In this document: positions 24,950 to 32,911 of the stretch, piece by piece
Layout: each line of letters begins with the position of its first letter
Numbering within the stretch: position 1 is the stretch's first letter
Origin: an uncultured Pelagibacteraceae bacterium
GTDB taxonomy: Bacteria > Pseudomonadota > Alphaproteobacteria > Pelagibacterales > Pelagibacteraceae
Reading direction: 5' to 3'
DNA length: 37,103 bases
Assembly (NCBI GenBank): GCA_902629285.1
Contig: CACOQN010000014.1
Span: 1-37,103, forward strand
Position numbers and translations under genes: made by a program
Notes under the pieces: model-generated
Databases searched by the model: none
What the model saw: the letters and a program-made list of their open reading frames with translations, nothing else
Told to the model about the DNA's origin: nothing

Positions 24950-26470
24950 TTATATTATGTGTGAAAGTATTTTATTTAGATCACTCTTGTTCATGGGTTG
25001 ATCGTTTCCAAATTTTTCCACTGTGTACCCAGCTGCTAGTGATGACAAGAATAAAGCAACATGATCATCTAATTTTGAGGCTTTACAAAGTGAAAATAAT
25101 GCAAATAAAGCATCGCCAGCGCCTATTTTATCTATTCTATTTTTTGCAAAGGCTGGACAAATAATTTTATTATTTTTTTCATTCAACATAATGCTTCCTG
25201 ACTTTCCTCTTGTAATGATTATATTTTTAAGACCGATTTTCTTTTTTAGTTGTTTTGCTAAATTCAAAATTTGCTTATCATCTAAAATAGCTCCATATTC
25301 ACTAGTAAGCTCAGTTAGATTCATAGTAGCAAAATCTGCCCTTTTAAATTTGTATATACCGCTGCTGCCTCTATTAGATGAGTTTAATTGAGAGTTTATT
25401 GTTTTTATAGCTTTAGTCTGATTTATAGTATTAATGATATTTTTTGAAATTATTCCATGACCAAAATCAGATACAACTATAAGGTCATAATAGTTTTTTC
25501 TTTTTTTTAAGAAACTTGTTATTTTATTTTCCAATTTTAATTCAATCTGATTGTTATCAAGCTCATAAATTCCTATTAATTTGTTATAATCAACTTTTTC
25601 TACATACCTTGTTTTTTTTATTGTTTTGCTGTCATTAGTTAAGAAAGGATAAAATTTTATATTTTTTTTTTTTTTCTTATGGATAAAATTATAATCAGTC
25701 TTTGAATTTGATATAACAGATATTAAATCTACATTTTCCGAAAAATTTGCTAGTTGATTTGCGATGAAACCTGATCCTCCTAAAAAACTTTTCTCATCAC
25801 CTTTTTTAAAAGTTAAAAATGTACCCTTCCCAGATTTGCTTAAAGGATCGCACATTACATATTTATCAATTATCAAATCACCAATGACTAGAATTTTTAA
25901 TTTTTTAGAATTTATTATAAAATTCTTAAAAGTTTCAAAATTAAAAATTTTTCTAATTTTATTAATAATTTTTTTTTGTTCTTCTGAAAATATTAAATCA
26001 AAAGTATCAAGAACTTTAGATGAGTTAATTTTTTTCGAATTGGTATACTTAATTTTTCCACCTATTTTATTTACTGCCTCTACTTCTTTTTTTATATTAT
26101 GGGTAAAGTCTGATTTATTATTTTTATAATCGATACCCTTTACATAATAATTTGGTTTTAAAATCTTGATTATATTCTCAGCAGTAGCTTTATCATTAAT
26201 AATTACAAAATCTATAATTTTTAGTCCTGCTAATAGCTTCGCTCTTTGTAAAATATTAAATACAGGTCTGTTTGGTCCTTTATTCACAAATTCATCTTTT
26301 GTTATTGAAACAATAAGGATTTGTCCAAATTTTCTTGACTCCTCAAAATGATTTAGATGACCTATGTGCAACATATCAAAAACTCCATGACATAACACAA
26401 TATTTTTATTTTCAATTTTTTTAAAAAAGTTTTTATTTAAATCATTTATATTTAATATTTTGTTTAACAT
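24950..26470 (-). CDS. Bifunctional nucleotidyltransferase-sugar kinase, domain-permuted HldE-like
   Basis: The 506-residue protein fuses two domains. Residues 20-155 are a cytidylyltransferase/RfaE-domain-II-like fold with the nucleotide motif GVFDMLHIGHLNH (HIGH at 35-38) and PVFNILQRAKLL. Residues 185-506 are a PfkB/RfaE-domain-I-like kinase with GDLIIDKYV, GGSGFIANQL and the ATP-site motif IDKIGAGDALFA (Asp453 as likely base). E. coli HldE has the kinase first and the transferase second; here the order is reversed. The pair would phosphorylate a sugar and then attach a nucleotide, as in ADP-heptose synthesis, but heptose isomerase (GmhA) and phosphatase (GmhB) genes are not present, so the sugar is open. 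A 14-base A-tract (25662-25675) lies in the kinase part. Confidence 0.82.
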   Translation of the reverse strand: MLNKILNINDLNKNFFKKIENKNIVLCHGVFDMLHIGHLNHFEESRKFGQILIVSITKDEFVNKGPNRPVFNILQRAKLLAGLKIIDFVIINDKATAENIIKILKPNYYVKGIDYKNNKSDFTHNIKKEVEAVNKIGGKIKYTNSKKINSSKVLDTFDLIFSEEQKKIINKIRKIFNFETFKNFIINSKKLKILVIGDLIIDKYVMCDPLSKSGKGTFLTFKKGDEKSFLGGSGFIANQLANFSENVDLISVISNSKTDYNFIHKKKKKNIKFYPFLTNDSKTIKKTRYVEKVDYNKLIGIYELDNNQIELKLENKITSFLKKRKNYYDLIVVSDFGHGIISKNIINTINQTKAIKTINSQLNSSNRGSSGIYKFKRADFATMNLTELTSEYGAILDDKQILNLAKQLKKKIGLKNIIITRGKSGSIMLNEKNNKIICPAFAKNRIDKIGAGDALFALFSLCKASKLDDHVALFLSSLAAGYTVEKFGNDQPMNKSDLNKILSHII

Positions 26471-26475
26471 AATGC

Positions 26476-28206
26476 TTAATTATTTGTATTTGATATCGGT
26501 TTATTTACAAAAGGATACATTTCCTCAAGTGTCATAGGAGAAAACGTACCATCTAAATTTTTTTTATATCCTTGTTTAAATAAAGAGTCTTGATCCTCAT
26601 CAACTATTAGTTCACATATTTTTGGACCCTTTGAGCTCACTAGTTTATTAATTATATTTTCTTCATTTTCTTTTTTATCAATCTTGAAATACTTAATGTT
26701 AAACGCATAAGAAATTTTTTTTATTGATGGAAAAGTCAAGTTTCCTTCAGGAGAGGTTCCATAATATTTTTTATTTAGGAATTCTTTTTGAGTATGTCTA
26801 ATAGCAAGATAACCATTATTATTTATTACAACTATAATTACATTCATATTATTTTGAGATATATTTTGTAAATCTTGGCAATTCATTAAGAAACTACCGT
26901 CGCCAATAATACAGATTAATTGTTTAAATAGGTTTGATTTTTCAACACCGATTGTTTCTGCTAGTCCAGTACCCATAGAAGATATTGCTGAGGAACATAT
27001 AATTCTGTCGTTATTTTTTAACACAGAACTTTGAAATCCTGCGTACAATGCAGTTCCGCCTCCATCAACAATAATACATTTCTTTAATTGTATTTTTGAG
27101 GTTAATTTTCTAATAAAAATATTTGAATTTACTTTTTTACTTTTAAATTCATACCAATTTAACTTTTTGTTGAAATAGAGATCTTTATTCTTTTTTAAAT
27201 TATTTTGTTTCGTTAAGAAATTAATAAAATTTTTTACATCATCTAAAATTTTTAGATCAAATTTTAAATTTAAATTTTTTAGTTGGTTTTTATCTATATT
27301 AATAATAATTTTTTTTGCTTTCAAAGCATAGGTGTCGTAAAGTGTTGTTGTATGAGGTATCGCAAGGTGAGTTCCTAGACAGATCAATAGGTCGGATTGA
27401 AACACTGCTTTATTTGCTCCTCTTTGACCACTCATTCCAATAATACCAAGATTATTCAAGTCACTTGTAGCTGCTATATCTGCTGAGTTCCAAGTCAAAA
27501 CATAAGGAAAATTATTTACTTTAAAAAATTTTTTAAGAGCATTTAAATTAACATTAGATGTTCTAACACCATAACCAATCACAAAGAGTGGATTGGTTGA
27601 AGCTTTGATTAATTTAAGTGCTTTTTTAAATTTAAAAACATTATTATGTTTTTTTATTTTTTCTAATTTAATATTTTTATTATTTTTTTCTACTTTGGCC
27701 CACTGTACCTCCAGAGCAACGTCTAACCACACAGGACCTGGCCTTCCAGATTTTGCTATATTAATTGCCTTATTGAACTCAGTTTCAATCTTGTCAGCTT
27801 TATCAATAAATTTTGTATATTTTGTGATAGGTTTAACTATGTCACAAATATTCACCTCTTGAGTTCCAACTTGTCTTACTTTTTTTCCGTATGAAACGTG
27901 ATTTGATCTTGCTTGACCACTTATAAAAATACAAGGAACTGAATCTTGCCAACTAGCTAATAATCCAGTTATAGCATTAGTGGTACCCGGCCCAGTTGTT
28001 ACTACCGCACATCCAATATTTTTTGTTACCTTGGCATTAGCAACAGCAGCTAAAGCAGCTGACTGTTCATGATGATTGTAAGTAACATTAAAATTTTTTT
28101 TCTCTAGAGAGTCGAAAATGTGCACAACAGCACCTCCCTGTAGACCAAAAATATTTTTAATTTTATTTTTTGATAATATTTCTGCAATTTTGTCTGTTAC
28201 TTTCAT
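26476..28206 (-). CDS. Thiamine-diphosphate enzyme, acetolactate-synthase-like
   Basis: The 576-residue protein has the full three-domain ALS/pyruvate-decarboxylase layout. The N-terminal pyrimidine domain carries the catalytic Glu47 (YNHHEQSAAL) and TTGPGTTNAITG. A middle domain follows, and the C-terminal PP domain has the TPP/Mg motif GDGS (from residue 435) leading to NNNGYLA. Biosynthetic ALS is unlikely because no small subunit or ilvC is nearby and the gene sits among sugar genes. A relevant precedent is YerE of Yersinia, an ALS-like TPP enzyme that adds a two-carbon unit from pyruvate to a keto-sugar nucleotide to give a branched sugar. Whether this one does the same is inference. Confidence 0.85.
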   Translation of the reverse strand: MKVTDKIAEILSKNKIKNIFGLQGGAVVHIFDSLEKKNFNVTYNHHEQSAALAAVANAKVTKNIGCAVVTTGPGTTNAITGLLASWQDSVPCIFISGQARSNHVSYGKKVRQVGTQEVNICDIVKPITKYTKFIDKADKIETEFNKAINIAKSGRPGPVWLDVALEVQWAKVEKNNKNIKLEKIKKHNNVFKFKKALKLIKASTNPLFVIGYGVRTSNVNLNALKKFFKVNNFPYVLTWNSADIAATSDLNNLGIIGMSGQRGANKAVFQSDLLICLGTHLAIPHTTTLYDTYALKAKKIIINIDKNQLKNLNLKFDLKILDDVKNFINFLTKQNNLKKNKDLYFNKKLNWYEFKSKKVNSNIFIRKLTSKIQLKKCIIVDGGGTALYAGFQSSVLKNNDRIICSSAISSMGTGLAETIGVEKSNLFKQLICIIGDGSFLMNCQDLQNISQNNMNVIIVVINNNGYLAIRHTQKEFLNKKYYGTSPEGNLTFPSIKKISYAFNIKYFKIDKKENEENIINKLVSSKGPKICELIVDEDQDSLFKQGYKKNLDGTFSPMTLEEMYPFVNKPISNTNN

Positions 28207-28210
28207 AAAT

Positions 28211-28999
28211 TTATTTTAAATAAGTGTCTGACATATAGTGTTTAGAGTGTCCTCCATCAGCATGAATGATTGATCCATGAAAAAAAGAAGCATGATCAGA
28301 AGACAGAAATACAATTATACCTGTTAATTCTTCCATAGTTCCAAATCTACCTAGAGCAGTTCTATTTTTTAAATAATTTTTTGCATGTGTAGATTTTGAT
28401 GTTTTAAAATTCCAATGACCTTTTTTAGTTACTATTACACCTGGTGCTACTGCTGTCATTACAACATTTTTCTTTTGAATAGCCAAAGCTCTTCCAACGC
28501 TTTTTGAATATGCTGTAAGAGCTGCTTTAGATGCATTAAATGTGGATGGCCCACTAATCTCCATTCCGGCGACGGATGTAATATTTATGATTCTTCCCCA
28601 ATTTTTTCTTTTCATACTCCCAATAAATTTGTTAATCAAATTTACTGATGTAAAAAAATTTAAATTCATTGTTTTTTCCCATTTATCGATTGGTGCAAAT
28701 GGATCTTTAATGTTAAGAGTATGTCCGATATTATTTACAAGAATATCAATGTCACCAAATTTTTTCTTAATTAAGTCTTTAAATTTAGATATATTTTTTT
28801 TATTAGATAAATCAATTTGACAAGGAAAATGTTGACTATGATTTTTTAGCATTTTCATTGTACTTTTTAATGATGATTTATCCCTAGAGGTAAAAGCTAC
28901 GCTAGCGCCAGCCTCAGATAGTGCTTTTACAATATATTGACCAATACCGGTACCACCACCAGTAACTAAGGCTTTTTTATTTTTTAAAGAAATTTTCAT
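28211..28999 (-). CDS. SDR-family oxidoreductase with Phe in place of the catalytic Tyr
   Basis: A 262-residue classical SDR: cofactor loop GGGTGIG, DILVNNIGH in the usual NNAG position, active-site Ser in ITSVAGMEISG, and a C-terminal GSIIHADGGHS. The catalytic Y-X-X-X-K motif reads F-N-A-S-K (GPSTFNASKAAL); the codon is TTT, so the tyrosine is replaced while serine and lysine remain. The rest of the fold looks well kept, which argues against a decayed gene. It may act by a changed mechanism, or catalyse a non-redox step. It is coupled by four-base overlap to the transketolase C-half gene upstream and lies before the ALS-like gene, so the four genes probably work together. Confidence 0.85.
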   Translation of the reverse strand: MKISLKNKKALVTGGGTGIGQYIVKALSEAGASVAFTSRDKSSLKSTMKMLKNHSQHFPCQIDLSNKKNISKFKDLIKKKFGDIDILVNNIGHTLNIKDPFAPIDKWEKTMNLNFFTSVNLINKFIGSMKRKNWGRIINITSVAGMEISGPSTFNASKAALTAYSKSVGRALAIQKKNVVMTAVAPGVIVTKKGHWNFKTSKSTHAKNYLKNRTALGRFGTMEELTGIIVFLSSDHASFFHGSIIHADGGHSKHYMSDTYLK

Positions 29000-29919
29000 T
29001 TTTTTATAAACCTCTCTATTCTATTCATTATTTGTTTTTCATTTAAATTTAACTTTTGAAAAGCGTGATTTTGATGTCCTGTTTTTAAAACAAACTTATT
29101 TCCTATATTCATTTTTAGGAAATTATTATTTTTATAATTATTATCAGTATAGAACTCTGAAACTGCACCAGCCAAACCTCCGATCTCAGAATGTTCTTCC
29201 AATACCACTATATGAGTATAAGATTTAAATATTTTTTTTAACAGCTTTGTATCAAGAGGTTTTATTGTATGCATACTTACCAAAGAAGGAAAAATATTTT
29301 TTTTATTTAATTTTTTTATTGCATAAAACGCATTTACTAAAATATTTCCACAACCAATTATACAAATTTTTTTTCCTCTAACTAAATAATTTGCTTTACC
29401 TATTTTTGTGTTAGGAATATTTTTATAAATATATTTTTCTCCTCTTTTACCTATTCTTAAGTATGTTGGTTTTTTTGATTTAATTATTTCTTTTAATAAA
29501 GATCTAAGTTCACTAGGATCAGCTGGTACTACTATATTTAAATTTGGAATACTTCTCAAAACTCCAATATCTTCAGTAGCATGATGTGTTGATCCTAATC
29601 CAGAATAGCTTAAACCTGCGCCAACGCCTACAATTATCACAGGTAAATTTGGATAAGCAACATCAACTTTAATTTGTTCAACAGTTTTGTAAACATTAAA
29701 TGTTGCAATTGTGTAAGTTATTGGTTTAAAGCCTTTCAAAGCTAGACCTGCAGCTACCGTGGTCATATTTGCTTCAGCTACCCCGCAGTTATAAAATCTT
29801 TTTGGGTATGCTATTTTAAAATCGTCATAAAGCTTATAACCAATGTCACCCACTAAAATTACAATTTTTTTATTCTTTTTTGAAATTTTGGTTATCTCTT
29901 CTACAAAAGCATTTCTCAT
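28996..29919 (-). CDS. Transketolase, C-terminal half (pyrimidine-binding and C domains)
   Basis: The 307-residue protein corresponds to the second half of transketolase. It contains the catalytic Glu in CGVAEANMTTVAAGLAL, the pyrimidine-site region GFKPITYTIATF, the substrate-side histidine segment GLGSTHHATEDI, and the C-domain ending LEEHSEIGGLAGAV. It pairs with the N-half gene, with which it shares a four-base ATGA overlap. Split transketolases are known in bacteria and archaea and form heterodimer pairs. Being inside a sugar cluster and not a central-metabolism locus, it probably transfers a two-carbon ketol unit to or from a special sugar intermediate. Confidence 0.9.
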   Translation of the reverse strand: MRNAFVEEITKISKKNKKIVILVGDIGYKLYDDFKIAYPKRFYNCGVAEANMTTVAAGLALKGFKPITYTIATFNVYKTVEQIKVDVAYPNLPVIIVGVGAGLSYSGLGSTHHATEDIGVLRSIPNLNIVVPADPSELRSLLKEIIKSKKPTYLRIGKRGEKYIYKNIPNTKIGKANYLVRGKKICIIGCGNILVNAFYAIKKLNKKNIFPSLVSMHTIKPLDTKLLKKIFKSYTHIVVLEEHSEIGGLAGAVSEFYTDNNYKNNNFLKMNIGNKFVLKTGHQNHAFQKLNLNEKQIMNRIERFIKK

Positions 29920-30731
29920 TTTTTAAAGCCTATTTCTTTTATTGCTTTTAAATATTCTTTTTTGTCAGGAGATCTATAATGCCATAAATTATCGTTTTCC
30001 ATAAAAGACACTCCTTTACCTTTAATTGTTCTACAAATAACTGCCGTTGGTTTTGGATTTTTTTTAAACTTTTTAATTACATTAATTAAACTACTAAAAT
30101 TATGTCCATCTATTTCATATGTTTTCCAACCAAATGCTTGCCATTTTTGTTTCATTGGATCTAAATTCATAATATCTGAAGTTTTTTCTGTTGCTTGCCA
30201 TTTATTACAGTCAATAAAAGCAAGTATGTTATTTATTTTTTTTCCAGTTATAAACATTGCAGCTTCCCAAGTTGAACCTTCGTTGCATTCCCCGTCGCTC
30301 ATTACTAAAACATGGTAATTATTTTTTTTATTTATTTGATCTCCCAAAGCAACGCCAGCAACATAAGAAAGTCCATGTCCCAGTGATCCTGAGGATACTA
30401 ATACTCCATTAATTTTAATATTTGGATGCTCCTCTAGATAACTATTTGGCTTAGAGTAGGTATTTAACATTTTTTTAGAAATATATCCTTTCATTTGTAA
30501 AACAACATAAAGAGCTGGGGCTGCATGACCTTTGCTTAAAACAAAAGTATCTTTTAATTTTGATTTAAAATTCACATTTGATCTAAGTATTATATTTGAA
30601 AAATAGTTTGCAACCAAAATATCAATACAAGATAAACAGGAACCTAAATGAGCTGTTTTAGTTTTGTGTATAAGTTTTATTGTTTCATATCTCACTTTAT
30701 CCGAAATTTTTTTTAATCTGTTGATTTGCAT
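29916..30731 (-). CDS. Transketolase, N-terminal half (TPP/Mg-binding domain)
   Basis: The 271-residue protein matches the first half of transketolase. It shows KTAHLGSCLSCIDIL, LSKGHAAPALYVVL (substrate and TPP contacts), GSLGHGLSYVAGVALG, and the metal/TPP motif SDGECNEGSTWEA followed by FIDCNKWQ. The usual GDG of the TPP motif is SDG here, as in many split transketolases. It is read before, and overlaps by four bases, the C-half gene, which supports co-translation of the complex. The ATG at 30731 lies seven bases after the stop of the oxygenase gene. Confidence 0.9.
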   Translation of the reverse strand: MQINRLKKISDKVRYETIKLIHKTKTAHLGSCLSCIDILVANYFSNIILRSNVNFKSKLKDTFVLSKGHAAPALYVVLQMKGYISKKMLNTYSKPNSYLEEHPNIKINGVLVSSGSLGHGLSYVAGVALGDQINKKNNYHVLVMSDGECNEGSTWEAAMFITGKKINNILAFIDCNKWQATEKTSDIMNLDPMKQKWQAFGWKTYEIDGHNFSSLINVIKKFKKNPKPTAVICRTIKGKGVSFMENDNLWHYRSPDKKEYLKAIKEIGFKK

Positions 30732-30738
30732 GATAAAT

Positions 30739-31503
30739 TTAAGAAGTTAGTATATTAAATTCTGCTGAGACTCTGCAGCCGGTTGAGTAATTTTTTGGTC
30801 CAAAATGAACTGTGTCGTCGTGAAAAAGTATTCCCTCGTTTCCATCAAATTTTTTTAATGGAACAATTATATTTTTATATTTTTCTTTTAAGTAAGCTTT
30901 AGGTATAGTAGGTTTTAAATTTTTATTAACTTTTCTGTATTTTAAATCAATCTTATCTACGTGACTTTTTTTAATAATTCTCAAACAATTTTTTTTATTC
31001 ACACCAAATATTGGTATCCAAAATTTCCATCTTTTTTTATATTTAAAAGGTGCTTCACGGGCATATAGATCTCCTAACTTCCAAAAAGAGGAGTCTCGAT
31101 GAGGAAATCCTACATCGTTCTTTTTATTTCTTACAACCCGAAAAAAAACATTAAATTGTTTTTTTTTAAGTTTATCATTATTTTTTAAATCATACTTTGA
31201 TATAATATTTAGAGATATTCTTTTACATTTCAGTTGTTTTTTAATTTTACCTTTTATCCAATCATTTATTGTATTGTTTGTTTTAAAGTCTAGAATTCTT
31301 TTTGCATTATTTCCAAAAGCTTTTTTAAATCTTCTATCGGATAGTTTTTTGATAAATTTTGCTTGATCATTTATTGTGAAAAAATTTTTTTCTGGAAATT
31401 TGTCACTTATATTTTTCATTATTCCTTTTTTAATTGTATTAGAAATATTTTTAGGTGTTTTCAAAACGTTATAGCCATACTTTTTTAAATTATTATTTGT
31501 CAT
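30739..31503 (-). CDS. Putative Fe(II)/2-oxoglutarate oxygenase (PhyH-like)
   Basis: This 254-residue protein has no strong overall resemblance that I can name, but shows the facial-triad pattern of phytanoyl-CoA dioxygenase-like enzymes. His135 and Asp137 in GFPHRDSSF form the H-X-D part, and His233 in DDTVHFGPKN (His228 nearby is an alternative) would be the distal ligand. Arg244 in GCRVSAEFNI would bind 2-oxoglutarate. Between them, FWIPIFGV and LRIIKKSHVDK fit the PhyH W-X-P and IPGSH-like motifs. It probably hydroxylates a sugar or lipid precursor. It overlaps the cupin gene by 11 bases. Function is inferred from these motifs only. Confidence 0.6.
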   Translation of the reverse strand: MTNNNLKKYGYNVLKTPKNISNTIKKGIMKNISDKFPEKNFFTINDQAKFIKKLSDRRFKKAFGNNAKRILDFKTNNTINDWIKGKIKKQLKCKRISLNIISKYDLKNNDKLKKKQFNVFFRVVRNKKNDVGFPHRDSSFWKLGDLYAREAPFKYKKRWKFWIPIFGVNKKNCLRIIKKSHVDKIDLKYRKVNKNLKPTIPKAYLKEKYKNIIVPLKKFDGNEGILFHDDTVHFGPKNYSTGCRVSAEFNILTS

Positions 31504-32008
31504 TAAAATATTTTGTAAGTTTATTCTTTTTTAAAAATTTCAAGTATTTTTCTTTATCATGATTATTTGGCGACCATTTTGGAAAAATAACATCTTTCTC
31601 TTTATAAAAAGGACCACTATATGTTTCATGATAAATACAATACTTACTTGTAGCAACTGGCATATGATAATAGCTTTTTGACATCCTATAATAAAAATTC
31701 AAACCTGTTCTTACTTCACCCATTTTAATTTTTTTTTGCAAATTACCTTTTTTATTAAATACAAAAACCGTCATACTTCCTTTTATTATATGATATGACT
31801 CACTTTTAAAGTTAGGATGAGTATGTGGTCTAATATAACTTCCTCTTTTGAGTGCAATTATCATTTCATTAGTTTTCGCATTGTTATTAGTATGAATACA
31901 AATTCTTGATCTAAATAAATCAGAATTTTCAGCCAGCTTTGTAAGTTTCTTAAATATATTACTATTAAAGTACGCTAAATTTTCTTTATTTCTAATTATG
32001 TCTTTCAT
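31493..32008 (-). CDS. WbuC-type cupin-fold metalloprotein
   Basis: A 171-residue single-domain cupin. The metal motif begins PHTHPNFKSESYHIIKG (His62, His64, Glu70) with the G at the turn, and FRSRICIHTNNNAKTNEMII upstream matches the WbuC pattern R-X-R-X-N/H-X(6-8)-EM. WbuC-like proteins are found in O-antigen clusters, but I know of no settled reaction. It overlaps the 2-oxoglutarate oxygenase gene by 11 bases, and its start follows the stop of the RmlD-like gene by three bases. Likely roles are sugar epimerisation, isomerisation or binding. Confidence 0.75.
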   Translation of the reverse strand: MKDIIRNKENLAYFNSNIFKKLTKLAENSDLFRSRICIHTNNNAKTNEMIIALKRGSYIRPHTHPNFKSESYHIIKGSMTVFVFNKKGNLQKKIKMGEVRTGLNFYYRMSKSYYHMPVATSKYCIYHETYSGPFYKEKDVIFPKWSPNNHDKEKYLKFLKKNKLTKYFNDK

Positions 32009-32011
32009 ATT

Positions 32012-32911
32012 TCATTCTTTAAAGTTTGAATCAATAATGTCAATTTTTTGCTCTATAGTTTTAAATATATCTGTAAAGTTAACTTTATATTTATCTTGAG
32101 ATAATTCTGTATTTAAGTCATTTAATCTAGATCTTGGCTCATTGAACTTGATTTCCGAAAATTTTACTTTTTGATACTTCATTTGTGATTTCAATATACT
32201 TTTATTAATAATAATGTCTGCTAATTGAACTCTTGAAATTTTTTGATTTTGGGCTAAATGCAAAATGTTATCATCCAAATCGCCAATAATGTTTAATAAA
32301 TTTGAAGAGAAGTCATCTACATTTGTAATTGAGAAATAATTGTCAGAAGCCATTTTTGCATCATCTTTCAATAGTGTCTCATATGTAAGTTTTATTACGC
32401 ATCTATCTTTAAACTTCATACTTGTGTTCCATCCGGTTCTGATAATTGTATAATTCCTCAAATTACCAATAATAAAATTTTCTACTTCAAATTTAGTTTG
32501 ACCATAAAAATTTAATGGGTTTTTTTTATCTTTTTCCGAATAGTTACCTTTATTTCCATCAAACACCTCAACTGATGACAAAAAAATAAATCTATTAATT
32601 TTATCTTTAATTGAATTAATGAAGTTTATAGTTTTATTTACATTAAAGTCATAAGCTTGATCTTGATTCTTAAATACGAAATTTGGATTTGCCAATGCAC
32701 TACAAAAAATCACTACATCATCTTCTTTAACGAGTTTATGAATTTCTGAAAGATCATTTAAATCAAATTTCTCTTGTGTCTCATAAATTCTATTAGAATA
32801 ATATGTAGATTTATAGTTTAAACTTAATTCCTTACATTTTTTAGTTAAGCTACTTCCTATTAAGCCTGAACCACCAATTATTAATATTCTTTTTGAAAGT
32901 TTATTATACAT
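32012..32911 (-). CDS. RmlD-like NAD(P)-dependent sugar-nucleotide reductase/epimerase
   Basis: An extended SDR of 299 residues with GGSGLIGS (13-20), an SSVEVFDG motif (112-119) and catalytic Tyr136/Lys140 in FYGQTK. The shape and length, and motifs such as YSEKDKKNPLNFYGQTKFEVE, are typical of dTDP-4-dehydrorhamnose-reductase-like proteins. These reduce a 4-keto sugar to the 6-deoxy sugar. The 31-base overlap with the alcohol dehydrogenase gene upstream shows tight coupling. The exact sugar is not determined by sequence. Confidence 0.8.
   Translation of the reverse strand: MYNKLSKRILIIGGSGLIGSSLTKKCKELSLNYKSTYYSNRIYETQEKFDLNDLSEIHKLVKEDDVVIFCSALANPNFVFKNQDQAYDFNVNKTINFINSIKDKINRFIFLSSVEVFDGNKGNYSEKDKKNPLNFYGQTKFEVENFIIGNLRNYTIIRTGWNTSMKFKDRCVIKLTYETLLKDDAKMASDNYFSITNVDDFSSNLLNIIGDLDDNILHLAQNQKISRVQLADIIINKSILKSQMKYQKVKFSEIKFNEPRSRLNDLNTELSQDKYKVNFTDIFKTIEQKIDIIDSNFKE

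Noticed and set aside
25764..26129. 121-codon plus-strand frame in the HldE-like gene
   Set aside because: Antisense to the domain junction of a clearly coding gene; no motif, no ribosome binding site.
26476..28206. Phosphonopyruvate decarboxylase of a phosphonate pathway
   Set aside because: At 576 residues it is much longer than that family, and no PEP mutase gene is present.
26476..28206. Biosynthetic acetolactate synthase for branched-chain amino acids
   Set aside because: No regulatory subunit or ilvC nearby and the position is within a sugar cluster; kept as ALS-like only.
29916..30731. A single transketolase gene broken by a frameshift
   Set aside because: The two halves meet at a clean ATGA overlap at the natural domain boundary, each with its own start; split transketolases are a known form.
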